The notes below the pieces were generated by a model. The model ran no database searches. It was not told the DNA's origin and saw nothing but the letters and a program-made list of their open reading frames with translations. A program made the position numbers and the translations under genes. From Acinetobacter sp. ANC 4910 (GTDB taxonomy: Bacteria; Pseudomonadota; Gammaproteobacteria; Pseudomonadales; Moraxellaceae): a stretch of 64,000 nucleotides of DNA. Positions 36,681 to 47,271 of this stretch are shown here, piece by piece. Location: the NCBI RefSeq assembly GCF_004331035.1, contig NZ_SJNT01000006.1, positions 1 to 64,000 on the forward strand. The letters run 5' to 3'. Numbering within the stretch: position 1 is the stretch's first letter; every line of letters begins with the position of its first letter.

Positions 36681-37283
36681 TTAATCCTTGATGGGTTGTA
36701 AGAGGTTGTGTGTGGTTTCGAGTGCCAGATGCAAAGGAGCTTTGTCTTGTGCCAATTTGGCCAGCAAGGCTGCACCTAACCACAATTGATACATCACTTG
36801 CGCCATTTTTACAGGCTGAATATGTGTGGGGATAGAACCTTCCTGCTGCCCTTCTATAAGCAAAGCCGCAACCCGTTCAGTTAATTTATTTACCCCGAAA
36901 TTCAGGATTTGACGCATATCTTCAGACAAGTCAGATACTTCGGCTGCTAATTTCACAATCAGACAGTTTTCCGCCCAACCACCCCGAATCGGGTCTTCAA
37001 TCCACGCCTGCCATAACGCCATCAATCGCGCATAAGCACTGCCGTCCGTCAGTTGCCACAACTGCTCCACCTGATCTTTATAATCGCTGATGTACTGCTC
37101 TAATAAGGCACAGCCAAAGGCTTCTTTTGAGGCAAAATAATGGTAGAACGAACCTTTCGGCACGTCACAGGCTTTTAAGATTTCTTGCAGCCCCACCCCG
37201 ACAAAACCTTTCTGTAACACCAGTGGAAAACTGGTGTCGAGAATATGCTGGCGGGTGGCTTCACTTTTACTTGATCGTTTCAT
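36681..37283 (-). CDS. TetR/AcrR-family repressor
   Basis: A 200-residue regulator with an N-terminal TetR HTH (TRQHILDTSFPLVLQKGFVG then LKACDVPKGSFYHYFASKEA). The C-terminal ligand domain resembles the NemR/AcuR type (GWAENCLIVKLAAEVSDLS contains a cysteine near residue 100, a possible electrophile sensor). It is the first gene of an operon with an MDR reductase and is probably autoregulated through the palindrome at 37305-37319, 22 bp upstream. Confidence 0.88.
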   Translation of the reverse strand: MKRSSKSEATRQHILDTSFPLVLQKGFVGVGLQEILKACDVPKGSFYHYFASKEAFGCALLEQYISDYKDQVEQLWQLTDGSAYARLMALWQAWIEDPIRGGWAENCLIVKLAAEVSDLSEDMRQILNFGVNKLTERVAALLIEGQQEGSIPTHIQPVKMAQVMYQLWLGAALLAKLAQDKAPLHLALETTHNLLQPIKD

Positions 37284-37304
37284 GAGCTGACTATATTTTA
37301 ATAT

Positions 37305-37319
37305 TAGACCAGTCGTCTA
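37305..37319. promoter_or_regulatory. Candidate TetR operator
   Basis: TAGAC-cagtc-GTCTA is an interrupted palindrome, 22-36 bp upstream of the tetR start codon. Sites of the form TAGAC...GTCTA are common for NemR-like repressors. Inferred only. Confidence 0.5.
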
Positions 37320-37528
37320 GTAAATTTATGTAACTTGGACGGTTAAATTTCTACAGTAGTAGCCACTACGGCAAATGAATGTTAATAATAGCGACTTAAA
37401 ATACGCGAGATTGTTCAGGGATAATTCATCCGTCATGATTTGTCGTTTAAAAACCCAGATCACTGACTTGAACAATTTTAAAGCGCTATCATATAAGTTT
37501 CTATTTGCACAATAATTGAGATGTTTTC

Positions 37529-40360
37529 ATGAGCCAAAGTCATATCCGTATTCGAGGTGCACGTACCCACAATTTAAAAAATGTGAGCCTCGATATTCCC
37601 CGCGACAAGTTTGTGGTGATTACGGGACTCTCAGGTTCAGGTAAATCCTCTCTCGCTTTCGATACCTTGTATGCCGAAGGTCAGCGCCGCTATGTAGAAT
37701 CGCTGTCTGCCTATGCACGTCAGTTTTTATCGCAAATGGAAAAACCTGAGGTTGACTCGATTGAAGGCTTAAGTCCTGCGATTGCCATTGAACAGAAGTC
37801 CACCAGCCATAACCCTCGTTCTACCGTGGGCACTATTACTGAAATTTACGACTATCTACGCCTACTCTATGCGCGGGTTGGCACGCCTTTTTGCCCTGAA
37901 CATGACCTCCCAATGGTGGCACAAACCATTTCAGAAATGGTTGATGCAGTCAAAGCCCTTGAAGAAGGCACCGCCTTAATGTTACTTGCGCCTGTGGTAC
38001 GCGAGCGAAAAGGCGAATACAGCAACCTGTTTGAACAACTGCAAAGCCAAGGTTTTGTTCGTGCCCGTGTCGATGGGGAAATTATTGATATTGATTCGCC
38101 GCCTGAACTGGACAAAAAGAAAAAACACACCATTGAAGTGGTGGTTGACCGCTTTAAAGTCCGTGATGACTTGGGCAACCGTATTGCAGAAAGTTTTGAA
38201 ACCGCTCTACGTTTAGGCGGTGATATTGCGGTACTGTCATGGATGAAAGGCGAACATCCTGACCGCGTCTTTTCTGCCAAACACTCTTGTCCTAAATGTG
38301 ACCGTGCTGTAGCAGAACTAGAACCCCGCCTATTTTCCTTTAACAATCCCTTTGGTGCCTGCCCGGTCTGTGATGGTTTAGGCACACGCAGCCATTTCAG
38401 CGCCGACAAACTCATTCCAAATTCAGAACTGTCCATCAGTCAGGGGGCTATTCGTGGTTGGGACAGACAGCGTCCTTATTACTACAGCATGATTCAAAAA
38501 GTTGCAGATCATTTTGAATTTTCTTTAGATACTCCGTGGCACGAACTGGATAAAGACACCCAGAAGAAGTTTTTATACGGCACAGGCAAAGAAAAGGTCG
38601 ATTTGAGTTATATCGATGAGCGTGGGCGTAAACACAATCGCGTACAACCTTTTGAAGGGATTTTGCCGCATCTTGAGCGTCGTTACCGTGAAACTGAAAG
38701 TAACTATGTACGCGATGATTTGGCACAGTATTTATCCAATGCGGCTTGTGATGCCTGTGGTGGTTCACGTTTAAACGAAATTTCGCGCAATGTACGGGTC
38801 AAAGACAAAACCATTGCCGAGATTACCCAAATGTCGATTGGTGATGCTGAGACCTATTACCAAAGCCTAAATTTAACCGGTGCCAAAGGTGAAATTGCCG
38901 ACAAAATTTTTAAAGAAATTCGTGAACGCTTACACTTCCTCGTGTCTGTCGGGTTGAACTATCTGAGCCTGTCACGTTCGGCCGAAACCCTGTCGGGCGG
39001 TGAAGCACAGCGTATTCGTCTAGCTTCGCAAATTGGTGCAGGATTGATGGGCGTCATGTACGTGCTGGATGAACCCTCGATTGGTCTGCATCAACGTGAC
39101 AATGACCGTCTACTGGAAACCTTAGTGCGCTTGCGTGACCTCGGCAATACCGTGTTGGTGGTCGAACATGATGAAGATGCGATTCGTGCTGCCGATCATA
39201 TTATTGATATTGGCCCAGGTGCGGGCGTGCATGGTGGTGCGATTATTGCCGAAGGTACGGCAGAAGAATTGGCACGCCATGAAGATTCACTCACAGGGCA
39301 ATATCTGTCTGGAAAACTCAAAATTGCTGTGCCTACGCAACGCACGCAACCACCACGTCCTGACGAACAGATTAAGCTCATGGGTGCAGCGGGACACAAT
39401 CTAAAAAATGTCGATCTCACCATTCCACTGGGTGTGATGACCTGTGTTACAGGTGTGTCGGGTTCAGGAAAATCGACACTGATTAACCGTACCTTATTGC
39501 CATTGGCTGCAACTCAACTCAATGGTGCAACGACTTTAACTGCTGAAAAGTTTGACTCGATTGATGGCTTGCAATTCCTCGATAAAGTCGTGGATATTGA
39601 CCAAAGCCCGATTGGACGTACTCCGCGCTCGAATCCTGCCACCTATACGGGTTTATTTACCCCAATTCGTGAGTTATTTGCCCAAACGCCAGAAGCCAAA
39701 GCCCGCGGTTATGCGGCAGGTCGTTTCTCCTTTAACGTGAAAGGCGGACGCTGTGAAGCCTGTGAAGGCGACGGCATGATTAAAGTCGCCATGCACTTCT
39801 TACCCGATATGTACGTGCCCTGTGATAACTGTCATGGCAAACGCTATAACCGTGAAACCTTGGAAGTCGGCTATAAAGGCAAAAACATTTCTGATGTGTT
39901 GGACATGACGGTTGAAGATGCCATGCATTTCTTCGATGCCATTCCAGTCATTCACCGCCGTTTAGAAACCTTGAACCAAGTGGGTTTGGGTTATATCCGT
40001 TTGGGACAATCAGCAACTACACTGTCTGGCGGTGAAGCTCAACGGGTAAAACTGGCACGTGAGTTGGCAAAACGTGATACGGGTAAAACCTTGTATGTAC
40101 TGGATGAACCGACCACAGGTCTGCATTTCCATGACATTGCCAAGTTGCTCGACATCCTGCATGAGCTTCGCAACAAAGGGAACACCATTGTGGTGATTGA
40201 GCATAATTTGGATGTGGTGAAAACCGCAGACTGGATTATTGACTTAGGTCCTGAAGGTGGTGCGGGCGGCGGTCAGATTATTGCTGAAGGTACACCAGAA
40301 GACGTCGTGAAAAATAAAATTTCACATACAGCAAGGTTCTTGAAGCCATTGTTGAAGTGA
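37529..40360 (+). CDS. uvrA: UvrABC system protein A
   Basis: The damage-recognition ATPase of nucleotide excision repair. The 943-residue protein carries two ABC modules: Walker [20 protein letters not shown] near residue 32 and [19 protein letters not shown] near 640, and signature motifs [19 protein letters not shown] and [19 protein letters not shown]. Zinc-binding cysteine pairs are visible ([26 protein letters not shown] and [12 protein letters not shown]). Length and motifs are complete. No LexA-type SOS box could be recognised upstream, in keeping with the lack of LexA in Acinetobacter. Confidence 0.98.
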   Translation: MSQSHIRIRGARTHNLKNVSLDIPRDKFVVITGLSGSGKSSLAFDTLYAEGQRRYVESLSAYARQFLSQMEKPEVDSIEGLSPAIAIEQKSTSHNPRSTVGTITEIYDYLRLLYARVGTPFCPEHDLPMVAQTISEMVDAVKALEEGTALMLLAPVVRERKGEYSNLFEQLQSQGFVRARVDGEIIDIDSPPELDKKKKHTIEVVVDRFKVRDDLGNRIAESFETALRLGGDIAVLSWMKGEHPDRVFSAKHSCPKCDRAVAELEPRLFSFNNPFGACPVCDGLGTRSHFSADKLIPNSELSISQGAIRGWDRQRPYYYSMIQKVADHFEFSLDTPWHELDKDTQKKFLYGTGKEKVDLSYIDERGRKHNRVQPFEGILPHLERRYRETESNYVRDDLAQYLSNAACDACGGSRLNEISRNVRVKDKTIAEITQMSIGDAETYYQSLNLTGAKGEIADKIFKEIRERLHFLVSVGLNYLSLSRSAETLSGGEAQRIRLASQIGAGLMGVMYVLDEPSIGLHQRDNDRLLETLVRLRDLGNTVLVVEHDEDAIRAADHIIDIGPGAGVHGGAIIAEGTAEELARHEDSLTGQYLSGKLKIAVPTQRTQPPRPDEQIKLMGAAGHNLKNVDLTIPLGVMTCVTGVSGSGKSTLINRTLLPLAATQLNGATTLTAEKFDSIDGLQFLDKVVDIDQSPIGRTPRSNPATYTGLFTPIRELFAQTPEAKARGYAAGRFSFNVKGGRCEACEGDGMIKVAMHFLPDMYVPCDNCHGKRYNRETLEVGYKGKNISDVLDMTVEDAMHFFDAIPVIHRRLETLNQVGLGYIRLGQSATTLSGGEAQRVKLARELAKRDTGKTLYVLDEPTTGLHFHDIAKLLDILHELRNKGNTIVVIEHNLDVVKTADWIIDLGPEGGAGGGQIIAEGTPEDVVKNKISHTARFLKPLLK

Positions 40361-40366
40361 TTTTAG

Positions 40367-40437
40367 AATCTCCCCAACCCCTCTTTAAAAAAGAGGGGAA
40401 ATTCCCTCCTTTCCCAAAGGAGGGTTAGGGAGGATTT
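40367..40437. repeat. Structured intergenic repeat (REP-like) downstream of uvrA
   Basis: Two hairpins lie side by side: CCCCTCTTT (40378-40386) with AAAGAGGGG (40390-40398), and CCCTCCTTT (40404-40412) with AAAGGAGGG (40416-40424). They are bracketed by outer near-complementary arms (AATCTCCCCAACCC and GGGTTAGGGAGGATTT). The same CCCTCCTTT/AAAGGAGGG design is, from memory, common between Acinetobacter genes, and it probably also stops uvrA transcription. Confidence 0.7.
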
Positions 40438-40477
40438 AAATAAACATAAAAATTAAATAAAACTTTTGGGGTAAATA

Positions 40478-41347
40478 ATGCGGTTTTCAGAAAGATATGG
40501 TTATAAGCCTGTTCGTGAAATTATTCAGAAAGATTTCATTAGCCAAAACTTGAAAACTGAAATTTGGAATAACTTAGTAATTTTCATTTTTTCTAGATAT
40601 ACATCTATTCTTAATGATGAAATTGATTATATTCCACACTCAAATTTAGAAATTTTAGTAATCCATCTATGGCGTACATTCTTTAATGAAACGGTTGATA
40701 CTTCACCATCATCTTTGAATACCTTCAGAACTTTAATCAGGAATAATATTCTACAAGAATTTGAATGGCATCAGATTTATAGCTTTATTGAAGCCATATT
40801 AGAGCGATATCCTCATTATGGTTATCATGAATCCACATATTTCAAGAATGAATTTATAAATGCCCTAAATCAATCACTTCAAGAAGAAAACTCAGCATAT
40901 AGAATTATTAATGATCAAATCATTGAAATCACATCTGAACAAGAAATCCAATCTATCGAAGATGCTTTAGAAAATACAGATCAATATTCAGGTGTTCAAC
41001 AACATCTTAATCAAGCTTTAAAACTGATGTCAGATCGTCAAAAACCTGATTATAGAAATTCAATTAAAGAATCGATTAGCGGTGTAGAAGCTTTAGCAAT
41101 GCAACTTCTCGAAGATAATTCCATTCCTTTAGGAAAAGCGATTCCTAAATTAAGATCTAAATACAATTTACATCCAACTCTTATGGAAAGTTTAAATAAA
41201 TTATACGGATATTCGTCAGATGAAGATGGGGTACGTCATGGTTCTCCTAACTCATCCACTGTCATCTATACCGATGCAAAATTTATGCTGGTTGCCTGCA
41301 CCAACTTTATTAATTATTTGATTGAAAAAACCAAAGCCCAAAACTAA
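40478..41347 (+). CDS. AbiJ-NTD4-like protein with C-terminal HEPN-type domain, candidate abortive-infection factor
   Basis: The N-terminus MRFSERYGYKPVREIIQKDF and the following helical region (residues 1-125) fit the AbiJ N-terminal domain 4 pattern of abortive-infection proteins. The C-terminal half has the long helices and the DEDGVRHGSP motif near residue 253 seen in HEPN-type proteins, where the R and H could form an RNase site. The gene is much more A+T-rich than neighbours (12 G+C in the 60 bases at 40561-40620) and is bracketed by structured repeats, signs of recent acquisition. An antiviral role is inferred, not shown. Confidence 0.7.
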   Translation: MRFSERYGYKPVREIIQKDFISQNLKTEIWNNLVIFIFSRYTSILNDEIDYIPHSNLEILVIHLWRTFFNETVDTSPSSLNTFRTLIRNNILQEFEWHQIYSFIEAILERYPHYGYHESTYFKNEFINALNQSLQEENSAYRIINDQIIEITSEQEIQSIEDALENTDQYSGVQQHLNQALKLMSDRQKPDYRNSIKESISGVEALAMQLLEDNSIPLGKAIPKLRSKYNLHPTLMESLNKLYGYSSDEDGVRHGSPNSSTVIYTDAKFMLVACTNFINYLIEKTKAQN

Positions 41348-41353
41348 ATCACA

Positions 41354-41455
41354 TGACAGGCGACATGGAGGTCGCCCATTTGACTGTGTCCAAGGGACTG
41401 AGCATCCGTCAAACACATGGGTTTTGTCACTTTTGCCCAATCAAAAGTGAGGCAA
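41354..41455. repeat. Structured intergenic repeat downstream of the AbiJ-like gene
   Basis: Two perfect stems are visible: GGCGAC-atggag-GTCGCC at about 41360-41377 and CACTTTTG-cccaat-CAAAAGTG at about 41430-41451. Between them lies a conserved-looking GTCAAACACATGGGTTTTG. I recall related copies between genes in other Acinetobacter. The remaining 200 bp up to 41651 are A+T-rich promoter-like sequence with no gene seen. Confidence 0.6.
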
Positions 41456-41651
41456 CTCCTACGCAACTAAAATCAAAACTGCTACTTAAATATGAGGACA
41501 TGATAAGAATTAAACTGATATTCAAATCACTTAACATCAAAATCTAAATTCTATTTATCAATTTAAATTCAAATCACGTAAAATCCGACTCGGCTTTTAT
41601 CAAAACAGAAGCCCTATGACTTTTCAATAACTCAATTACATTATCAAAATC

Positions 41652-42467
41652 ATGAAAGCATTCCTTCTCAGCATGTCTTTGGGACTTGTTTCCCTATACA
41701 CCTTCGCCGATGGCTATATCAATGAAAATATGGTTGTTTTCACTTCAGAATCCGATGGCAGCGATGACCCATGGCAAGACCATCCCCAATGCACACCCAG
41801 CATTCAAGCAGGTGGCTCTTCAAAATCATGGCTAGTGCAATATTTCTATGCCGACCAAAGCCCCTTAACCTCAGGCTTTATCACCACACAAAAACCATCC
41901 AGCAAAGCCAGCGAATGCGAACATCTGGTGCATTTTCCAGATCAAATGCAAGGTTCGGGAACATTTGAAAGTTATTATCCCAATGGAAAAATACGCAGCA
42001 AAATTGAATACGAAGATGGAAGTTATCATGGCAAACTCACCTTCTGGCATGCCAATGGCTTAAAAGAGCAAGAGTCGACAATGAACCACGGCATTCCTGA
42101 TGGAGAATATCGTATTTGGCACTCGAATGGACAATTGGCACTGTCCATGAAATATAGAGATGAGCTACAAAATGGCATGAAACAACGTTGGTATGCCGAC
42201 GGCAAGCCATGGACCTATGTACGCTTTGAACATGGTGAGATGCGTGGCGAACTCAAACAATGGTTTCACAACGGTAAATTGGAACGCCGCGGAGAATACC
42301 GCAACGGTCTCAGACAAAACCGCTATGAAATTTGGTACGAAGATGGCATGCCCGAAGCTGTCTTAACTTACGATGCAGGAAGTATTGTCCAAGCCCAGTG
42401 TTGGAACCAAGCCGGCAAACCTCGCGCCCGCAATAGCTGTCTTAGCAGCTATCAAGATGAAGAATAA
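41652..42467 (+). CDS. Exported MORN-variant repeat protein (YwqK-like)
   Basis: A 271-residue secreted or periplasmic protein. A signal peptide (MKAFLLSMSLGLVSLYTFA) is followed from about residue 105 by at least six repeats of the form YxNGxxxxxxxYxxGxxxGxxxxW (examples SYYPNGKIRSKIEYEDGSYH and IWHSNGQLALSMKYRDEL). These MORN_2 repeats are often annotated as YwqK-type antitoxins, but the export signal and lack of a neighbouring toxin argue against that here. A cell-envelope scaffold is more likely. Function unknown. Confidence 0.8.
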   Translation: MKAFLLSMSLGLVSLYTFADGYINENMVVFTSESDGSDDPWQDHPQCTPSIQAGGSSKSWLVQYFYADQSPLTSGFITTQKPSSKASECEHLVHFPDQMQGSGTFESYYPNGKIRSKIEYEDGSYHGKLTFWHANGLKEQESTMNHGIPDGEYRIWHSNGQLALSMKYRDELQNGMKQRWYADGKPWTYVRFEHGEMRGELKQWFHNGKLERRGEYRNGLRQNRYEIWYEDGMPEAVLTYDAGSIVQAQCWNQAGKPRARNSCLSSYQDEE

Positions 42468-42501
42468 TTCTGAATAAATACTGATTGATGCGGTGATCGG
42501 T

Positions 42502-44205
42502 CTAACCTTGCACCGCATTTTTCCCTTTCGCCTTCGCTTTAAATAAAGACTGATCGGCTTTATGAAATAATTCCAACCAACTTGCACCACCGATGGCATA
42601 GCCCGCACTGACAGACACATGTAAATCGGGGACAAGCCCCACCTGCATATTTGCCCTGCCCACATCACGCCGAATCTGATCGGCAATGTTCAGCGCTTCT
42701 ATCTCACTCATTTGCTCAAGTAAGACCAGAAATTCATCACCTCCGTAACGTACAATTAAATCTGTAGTACGTACATTGGCTTTTAAAATGTTTGCCACCA
42801 TCTGAATGACTTTGTCTCCAATCATATGTCCATACTGATCATTCACTTGTTTAAAATCATCAATATCAATCACAATTAAACACAATTTCTCGAGTTTTTT
42901 AGGCTGACTTTCTAAATGTCGGATATAGCTCTCTAAAGCCAAACGATTTGCCACCCCAGTTAAAGCATCAGAATTGGCAATATTTTTTAATTGAAACTCC
43001 AAAGTATCTCGTTGCTGCAACATGCTTTCTAATTTACGTATTGCCGTAAACAATGAATCTACCCCTGAACCATGCTGTAATGCTTCTGTTGTCTCAAGTT
43101 TTGAGCCTTGAGATAAATTCAAAATTGTTTCTCGCGCCTGAATTAAAGGTTCAAAAACCTTACGACGTGCATAGATCATGGTAAATAAAGCAGCAAACAA
43201 AGAAATGGTGGTCACAAAAAGGGTCAGATAAAATTGGCGTTTCGCCTGTAATTTCTCTCGTTCTGCCACTTGCAAACTATAATCTAAAATATAGGTTTGC
43301 AAATTCACGACAGAACTGAATTTATCGACAATTTTTTGGGTTAACTCGGTACCCGATAATTCGTAAGGTCGTCCTGAAATGCTGTCTTGTATCAATTGTT
43401 GTACCGTACTTATGCCCTGCTCAAGAAAATCCGTTCTTACTTTTTCATGTAATTGCATAAATTCAGCAGTTTTATCTTGTTCAGGCAAAATGGTATTCAC
43501 CAAATCCCATAAATAATGTGCTTGATGCTGAGTTTGTAAGGAACGGGCCAAATTACTATCAGGCATTTTCTGTTTAAAGGTTACAGGGGCAATCACATTA
43601 GATGCGACCCGCCCTGCTTGATCACGCAAATCGGCTAAAATTAAAATCAAAGTATAATAATTTGAGGTATGCTCATCTAGGCTTTGTGAGTGAATCACCA
43701 TATGTTTCAATATATTATGACTTGCATCCCATGCCGCAAACATCTGTAATATGGCAGCATCCAATTGTTCCATATTGCGTTGTGTACGAGGCAAAGTGGC
43801 ATAAGCATCTACAGCATCACGCCCTTGTTGTAGCTGCGGTTGTAATTGCGTCACAATTTCAGCCGCTTCAGTATTAAACCCTGCCTCATTCAAGCGTAAA
43901 ATTGTGCTTTGAATATGCTGATCGACGCCGCGTCGATATTCGGCTAATTCTTGTCGGTTGTGTGCATATTCTTCAACTGTACTCGACATGACTTTATTGC
44001 TGGGTGCACGTTCACGTGAAATTTTATTGGATAATTCAGCAACTGCACGCAGACTCTGAATTTCTGTTAAAGACAACTGCGCCTGTTGGTAATTTTGGTG
44101 GCTTTTTAAAATAAGGGGTACGGAAATAAAAAGTAACGACAGGACAATGACCAACATTGCACCCAATAATCGTTGACTTATATTTTCTGACCGTAATGTT
44201 GCCAT
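42502..44205 (-). CDS. Membrane-bound diguanylate cyclase (GGDEF)
   Basis: Makes cyclic di-GMP from GTP. The 567-residue protein has a first membrane helix at about 14-33 (LLGAMLVIVLSLLFISVPLI), a helical periplasmic sensor domain of about 290 residues, a second helix near 330-348 (FYLTLFVTTISLFAALFTMI), and a C-terminal GGDEF domain. The active-site motif is intact (VRYGGDEFLVLLEQ) and the inhibitory I-site RTTD lies exactly five residues before it, so product feedback is expected. No EAL domain. The periplasmic domain is not assignable by eye. Single-gene unit. Confidence 0.93.
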   Translation of the reverse strand: MATLRSENISQRLLGAMLVIVLSLLFISVPLILKSHQNYQQAQLSLTEIQSLRAVAELSNKISRERAPSNKVMSSTVEEYAHNRQELAEYRRGVDQHIQSTILRLNEAGFNTEAAEIVTQLQPQLQQGRDAVDAYATLPRTQRNMEQLDAAILQMFAAWDASHNILKHMVIHSQSLDEHTSNYYTLILILADLRDQAGRVASNVIAPVTFKQKMPDSNLARSLQTQHQAHYLWDLVNTILPEQDKTAEFMQLHEKVRTDFLEQGISTVQQLIQDSISGRPYELSGTELTQKIVDKFSSVVNLQTYILDYSLQVAEREKLQAKRQFYLTLFVTTISLFAALFTMIYARRKVFEPLIQARETILNLSQGSKLETTEALQHGSGVDSLFTAIRKLESMLQQRDTLEFQLKNIANSDALTGVANRLALESYIRHLESQPKKLEKLCLIVIDIDDFKQVNDQYGHMIGDKVIQMVANILKANVRTTDLIVRYGGDEFLVLLEQMSEIEALNIADQIRRDVGRANMQVGLVPDLHVSVSAGYAIGGASWLELFHKADQSLFKAKAKGKNAVQG

Positions 44206-44405
44206 GAATATGATTAAATTTCGCTAAGTTGCTTCTTTATAGTTAAACCATAACATTGATAAAAGATGCAACGCTGAAACACGATATTTTAATTTGTTAT
44301 CTTTGCTTTGCCTTAAGACATTTAAATTTAGCCTAACGGATTGCATACCCAAAGGCAGCCTTAAACTGCGTTCATCTCATTTGCCCTGAAGCCTATATTT
44401 TTGCC

Positions 44406-45320
<915 letters not shown>

Positions 45321-45416
45321 TTACTTTTGATCCATTATGGTGCATAATGCACAACATTAGGGCGTTTTTAATTTCATCCTCAGCAGATATTTTTAAATTT
45401 CCCTGTTTTTTGGCGA

Positions 45417-45458
45417 AAAAATCCCGGTTTATTTATTTAAACTGGGATTTTTTTTATT
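45417..45458 (+). terminator. Orphan hairpin terminator
   Basis: AAATCCCGGTTTA and its near-complement TTAAACTGGGATTT form a strong stem followed by T9 on the plus strand. No plus-strand gene precedes it within several hundred bases; it lies upstream of the OXA gene. Confidence 0.7.
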
Positions 45459-45698
45459 ATGTAATTAAATCCAAATGTTAAGATCAACTCAATTCACAGC
45501 ATTGAAGCACCATATTGGTGCAATATATCAATTTAATACTTCCCTAATCTGCCTATTTAAGGCACATCTCCCATAACTAAAATGCATTGCGACAAGTTCA
45601 CTGACTCCTTATAACCCAGTCGATTGCAAACATACACCACCTTAGCCCCTCTAGTGCTATGTTGATATTTTTAAGTCACAATTCATGTTTTTAAAAGC

Positions 45699-45731
45699 AA
45701 AAAAAAGCCCAACCTTGGGGAAAGTTGGGCG
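45699..45731 (-). terminator. Orphan hairpin terminator
   Basis: GCCCAAC (45707-45713) and GTTGGGC (45724-45730) pair around CTTGGGGAAA, itself partly paired. On the minus strand a run of eight T follows. No gene lies in the 580 bp on its transcript side. Confidence 0.7.
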
Positions 45732-46164
45732 ATAAACTAAACTAAAACTTTTTGTGGAGAATCAGGCAGCTATCACACTATTTGCATGAAACATGATCTG
45801 ATTACTCAATTATTATGTCTTTCTTTTCTTCAGATGTAAAGCCGATTAAATTGCTTTGTTTTATATAAAAACACATTTAATACAAATTAAGCGAAACAAG
45901 TCTCATTAACGGCAGAAAATAGCTTATTAAAAATCCAAATGTTACATTTTTCGCAATATTTAATTAAATTTTGAACAATTATTCAGGATGAGTCATAAAT
46001 CATTGCTGCAATTTAATGAAATTTATCATTGTTTTTGACAATTATTTTCAAATAATCCATTCTTTTTTGCAATTAAAAGGCCATCTTGTTTGGCCGCATT
46101 CTTGTGCCGAAAAATGAGAAAAGAATGAACTTATTTAATTGTAATCCCTGTCTTTTTTAAAAGG

Positions 46165-46194
46165 TTGACACAAATTTTTCCATTTGTCTACTTT
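46165..46194 (+). promoter_or_regulatory. Probable sigma-70 promoter of the porin gene
   Basis: TTGACA at 46165-46170 and TACTTT at 46189-46194 with an 18-bp spacer. A transcript from here would have an untranslated leader of about 115 nt, common for abundant outer-membrane proteins. Confidence 0.55.
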
Positions 46195-46316
46195 CTGTAC
46201 ATCACTTATTCCATGTATATGCGCGCTGCAATCTGTAACACGGGTTTAATTGACTAAATAAATTGTTACAATACAATGCCACTTGTTTAATCCATTCTAA
46301 CAAACTGGTAACACTC

Positions 46317-47219
46317 ATGAAAAAACTCGGTTTAGCCACTGCATTATTATTAGCCATGACCGGTGCTCAAGCATACCAATTCGAAGTACAAGGTCAGTCT
46401 GAGTACGCAGATACCACTGTAAATGACAAAGACTTTACTGGTGGTGTGCAAGGTACTTACTACTTTAAAGATGTAGATTCTTCTAAAGGTCCATTAGCTG
46501 AAGCAGCTTTCTTAAACCAAGCGTCTAATGTTTCTTTGGCATATAACTATGCTGAATTAAGTTCGAACGGTTTTGATGTTACTGCACATAACTACGGCGC
46601 TAAAGCTGAAGCTTATGTACCAACTAAATTTGTACCTGTATATGCAAGCGCGTCTTACAGCCACACAATTTTAGATGCGAAAAACAACCAAACTGCTACT
46701 CTTGAAGACAACGGTGACCGTTATGCATTGGAAGTGGGTGCTTTAGCTGCGCCAAACTTCTTGGTTGCTGTAGGTTATACCAACGTTGCTGACCAATTTG
46801 CTCTTGATGCGTTCAACGTAATGAGCAATGGTGCGGTTAAAGCTGTTGGTGAAACTGCAACGATTGGTGAAGACCAAGATGCAATCACAGCGCGTACTAA
46901 ATATGTAGGCAACATTGACGGCACAAACATGTCAATCGGTTTTGAATCTGGCCTTGTTTACGGTGATGCAACTGCATACCAATTGAAAACTGACCTTTAT
47001 TTAAACCCTAAATTAAGTGTTGGCGCTTCTTATGCTGAATCTAGCTACGAAGGTACACCTGACTCAGCTTGGGGTGCAAACGTGAACTACTTCATCACTC
47101 CAGCAGTTGCTGTAGGTGCGAGTTACGTAAATGCTAACTACCAAGCAGATAAAGGCCAAGCGGTTTCATATGCTGGTGATACGCAAACTGTTGGCTTAAA
47201 TGCTAAATTCCGTTTCTAA
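46317..47219 (+). CDS. Omp33-36-family outer-membrane porin
   Basis: A 300-residue beta-barrel protein. The signal peptide MKKLGLATALLLAMTGAQA and mature start YQFEVQGQSEYADTTVNDKD are nearly those of A. baumannii Omp33-36 (Omp34), and EAAFLNQASNVSLAYNYAEL is another shared block. The chain alternates polar and hydrophobic residues and ends in FRF, the expected C-terminal outer-membrane signature. Omp33-36 loss in A. baumannii is linked to carbapenem resistance and the protein to virulence. The codon pattern here is that of a highly expressed gene. Confidence 0.92.
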   Translation: MKKLGLATALLLAMTGAQAYQFEVQGQSEYADTTVNDKDFTGGVQGTYYFKDVDSSKGPLAEAAFLNQASNVSLAYNYAELSSNGFDVTAHNYGAKAEAYVPTKFVPVYASASYSHTILDAKNNQTATLEDNGDRYALEVGALAAPNFLVAVGYTNVADQFALDAFNVMSNGAVKAVGETATIGEDQDAITARTKYVGNIDGTNMSIGFESGLVYGDATAYQLKTDLYLNPKLSVGASYAESSYEGTPDSAWGANVNYFITPAVAVGASYVNANYQADKGQAVSYAGDTQTVGLNAKFRF

Positions 47220-47237
47220 TTGATTAGACACTGAATC

Positions 47238-47266
47238 AAAAAAGGACGCTACATGCGTCCTTTTTT
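47238..47266. terminator. Bidirectional terminator between porin and BCCT genes
   Basis: AAAAAAGGACGC (47238-47249), loop tacat, GCGTCCTTTTTT (47255-47266). It serves the porin gene on the plus strand and the convergent transporter gene on the minus strand. Confidence 0.92.
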
Positions 47267-47271
47267 ATTGC

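Noticed and set aside
37284..37528. SOS (LexA-type) box before uvrA
   Set aside because: No CTGT-N8-ACAG or comparable palindrome was found; Acinetobacter lacks classical LexA.
41652..42467. Toxin-antitoxin module
   Set aside because: The MORN-type protein has a signal peptide and no adjacent toxin gene.
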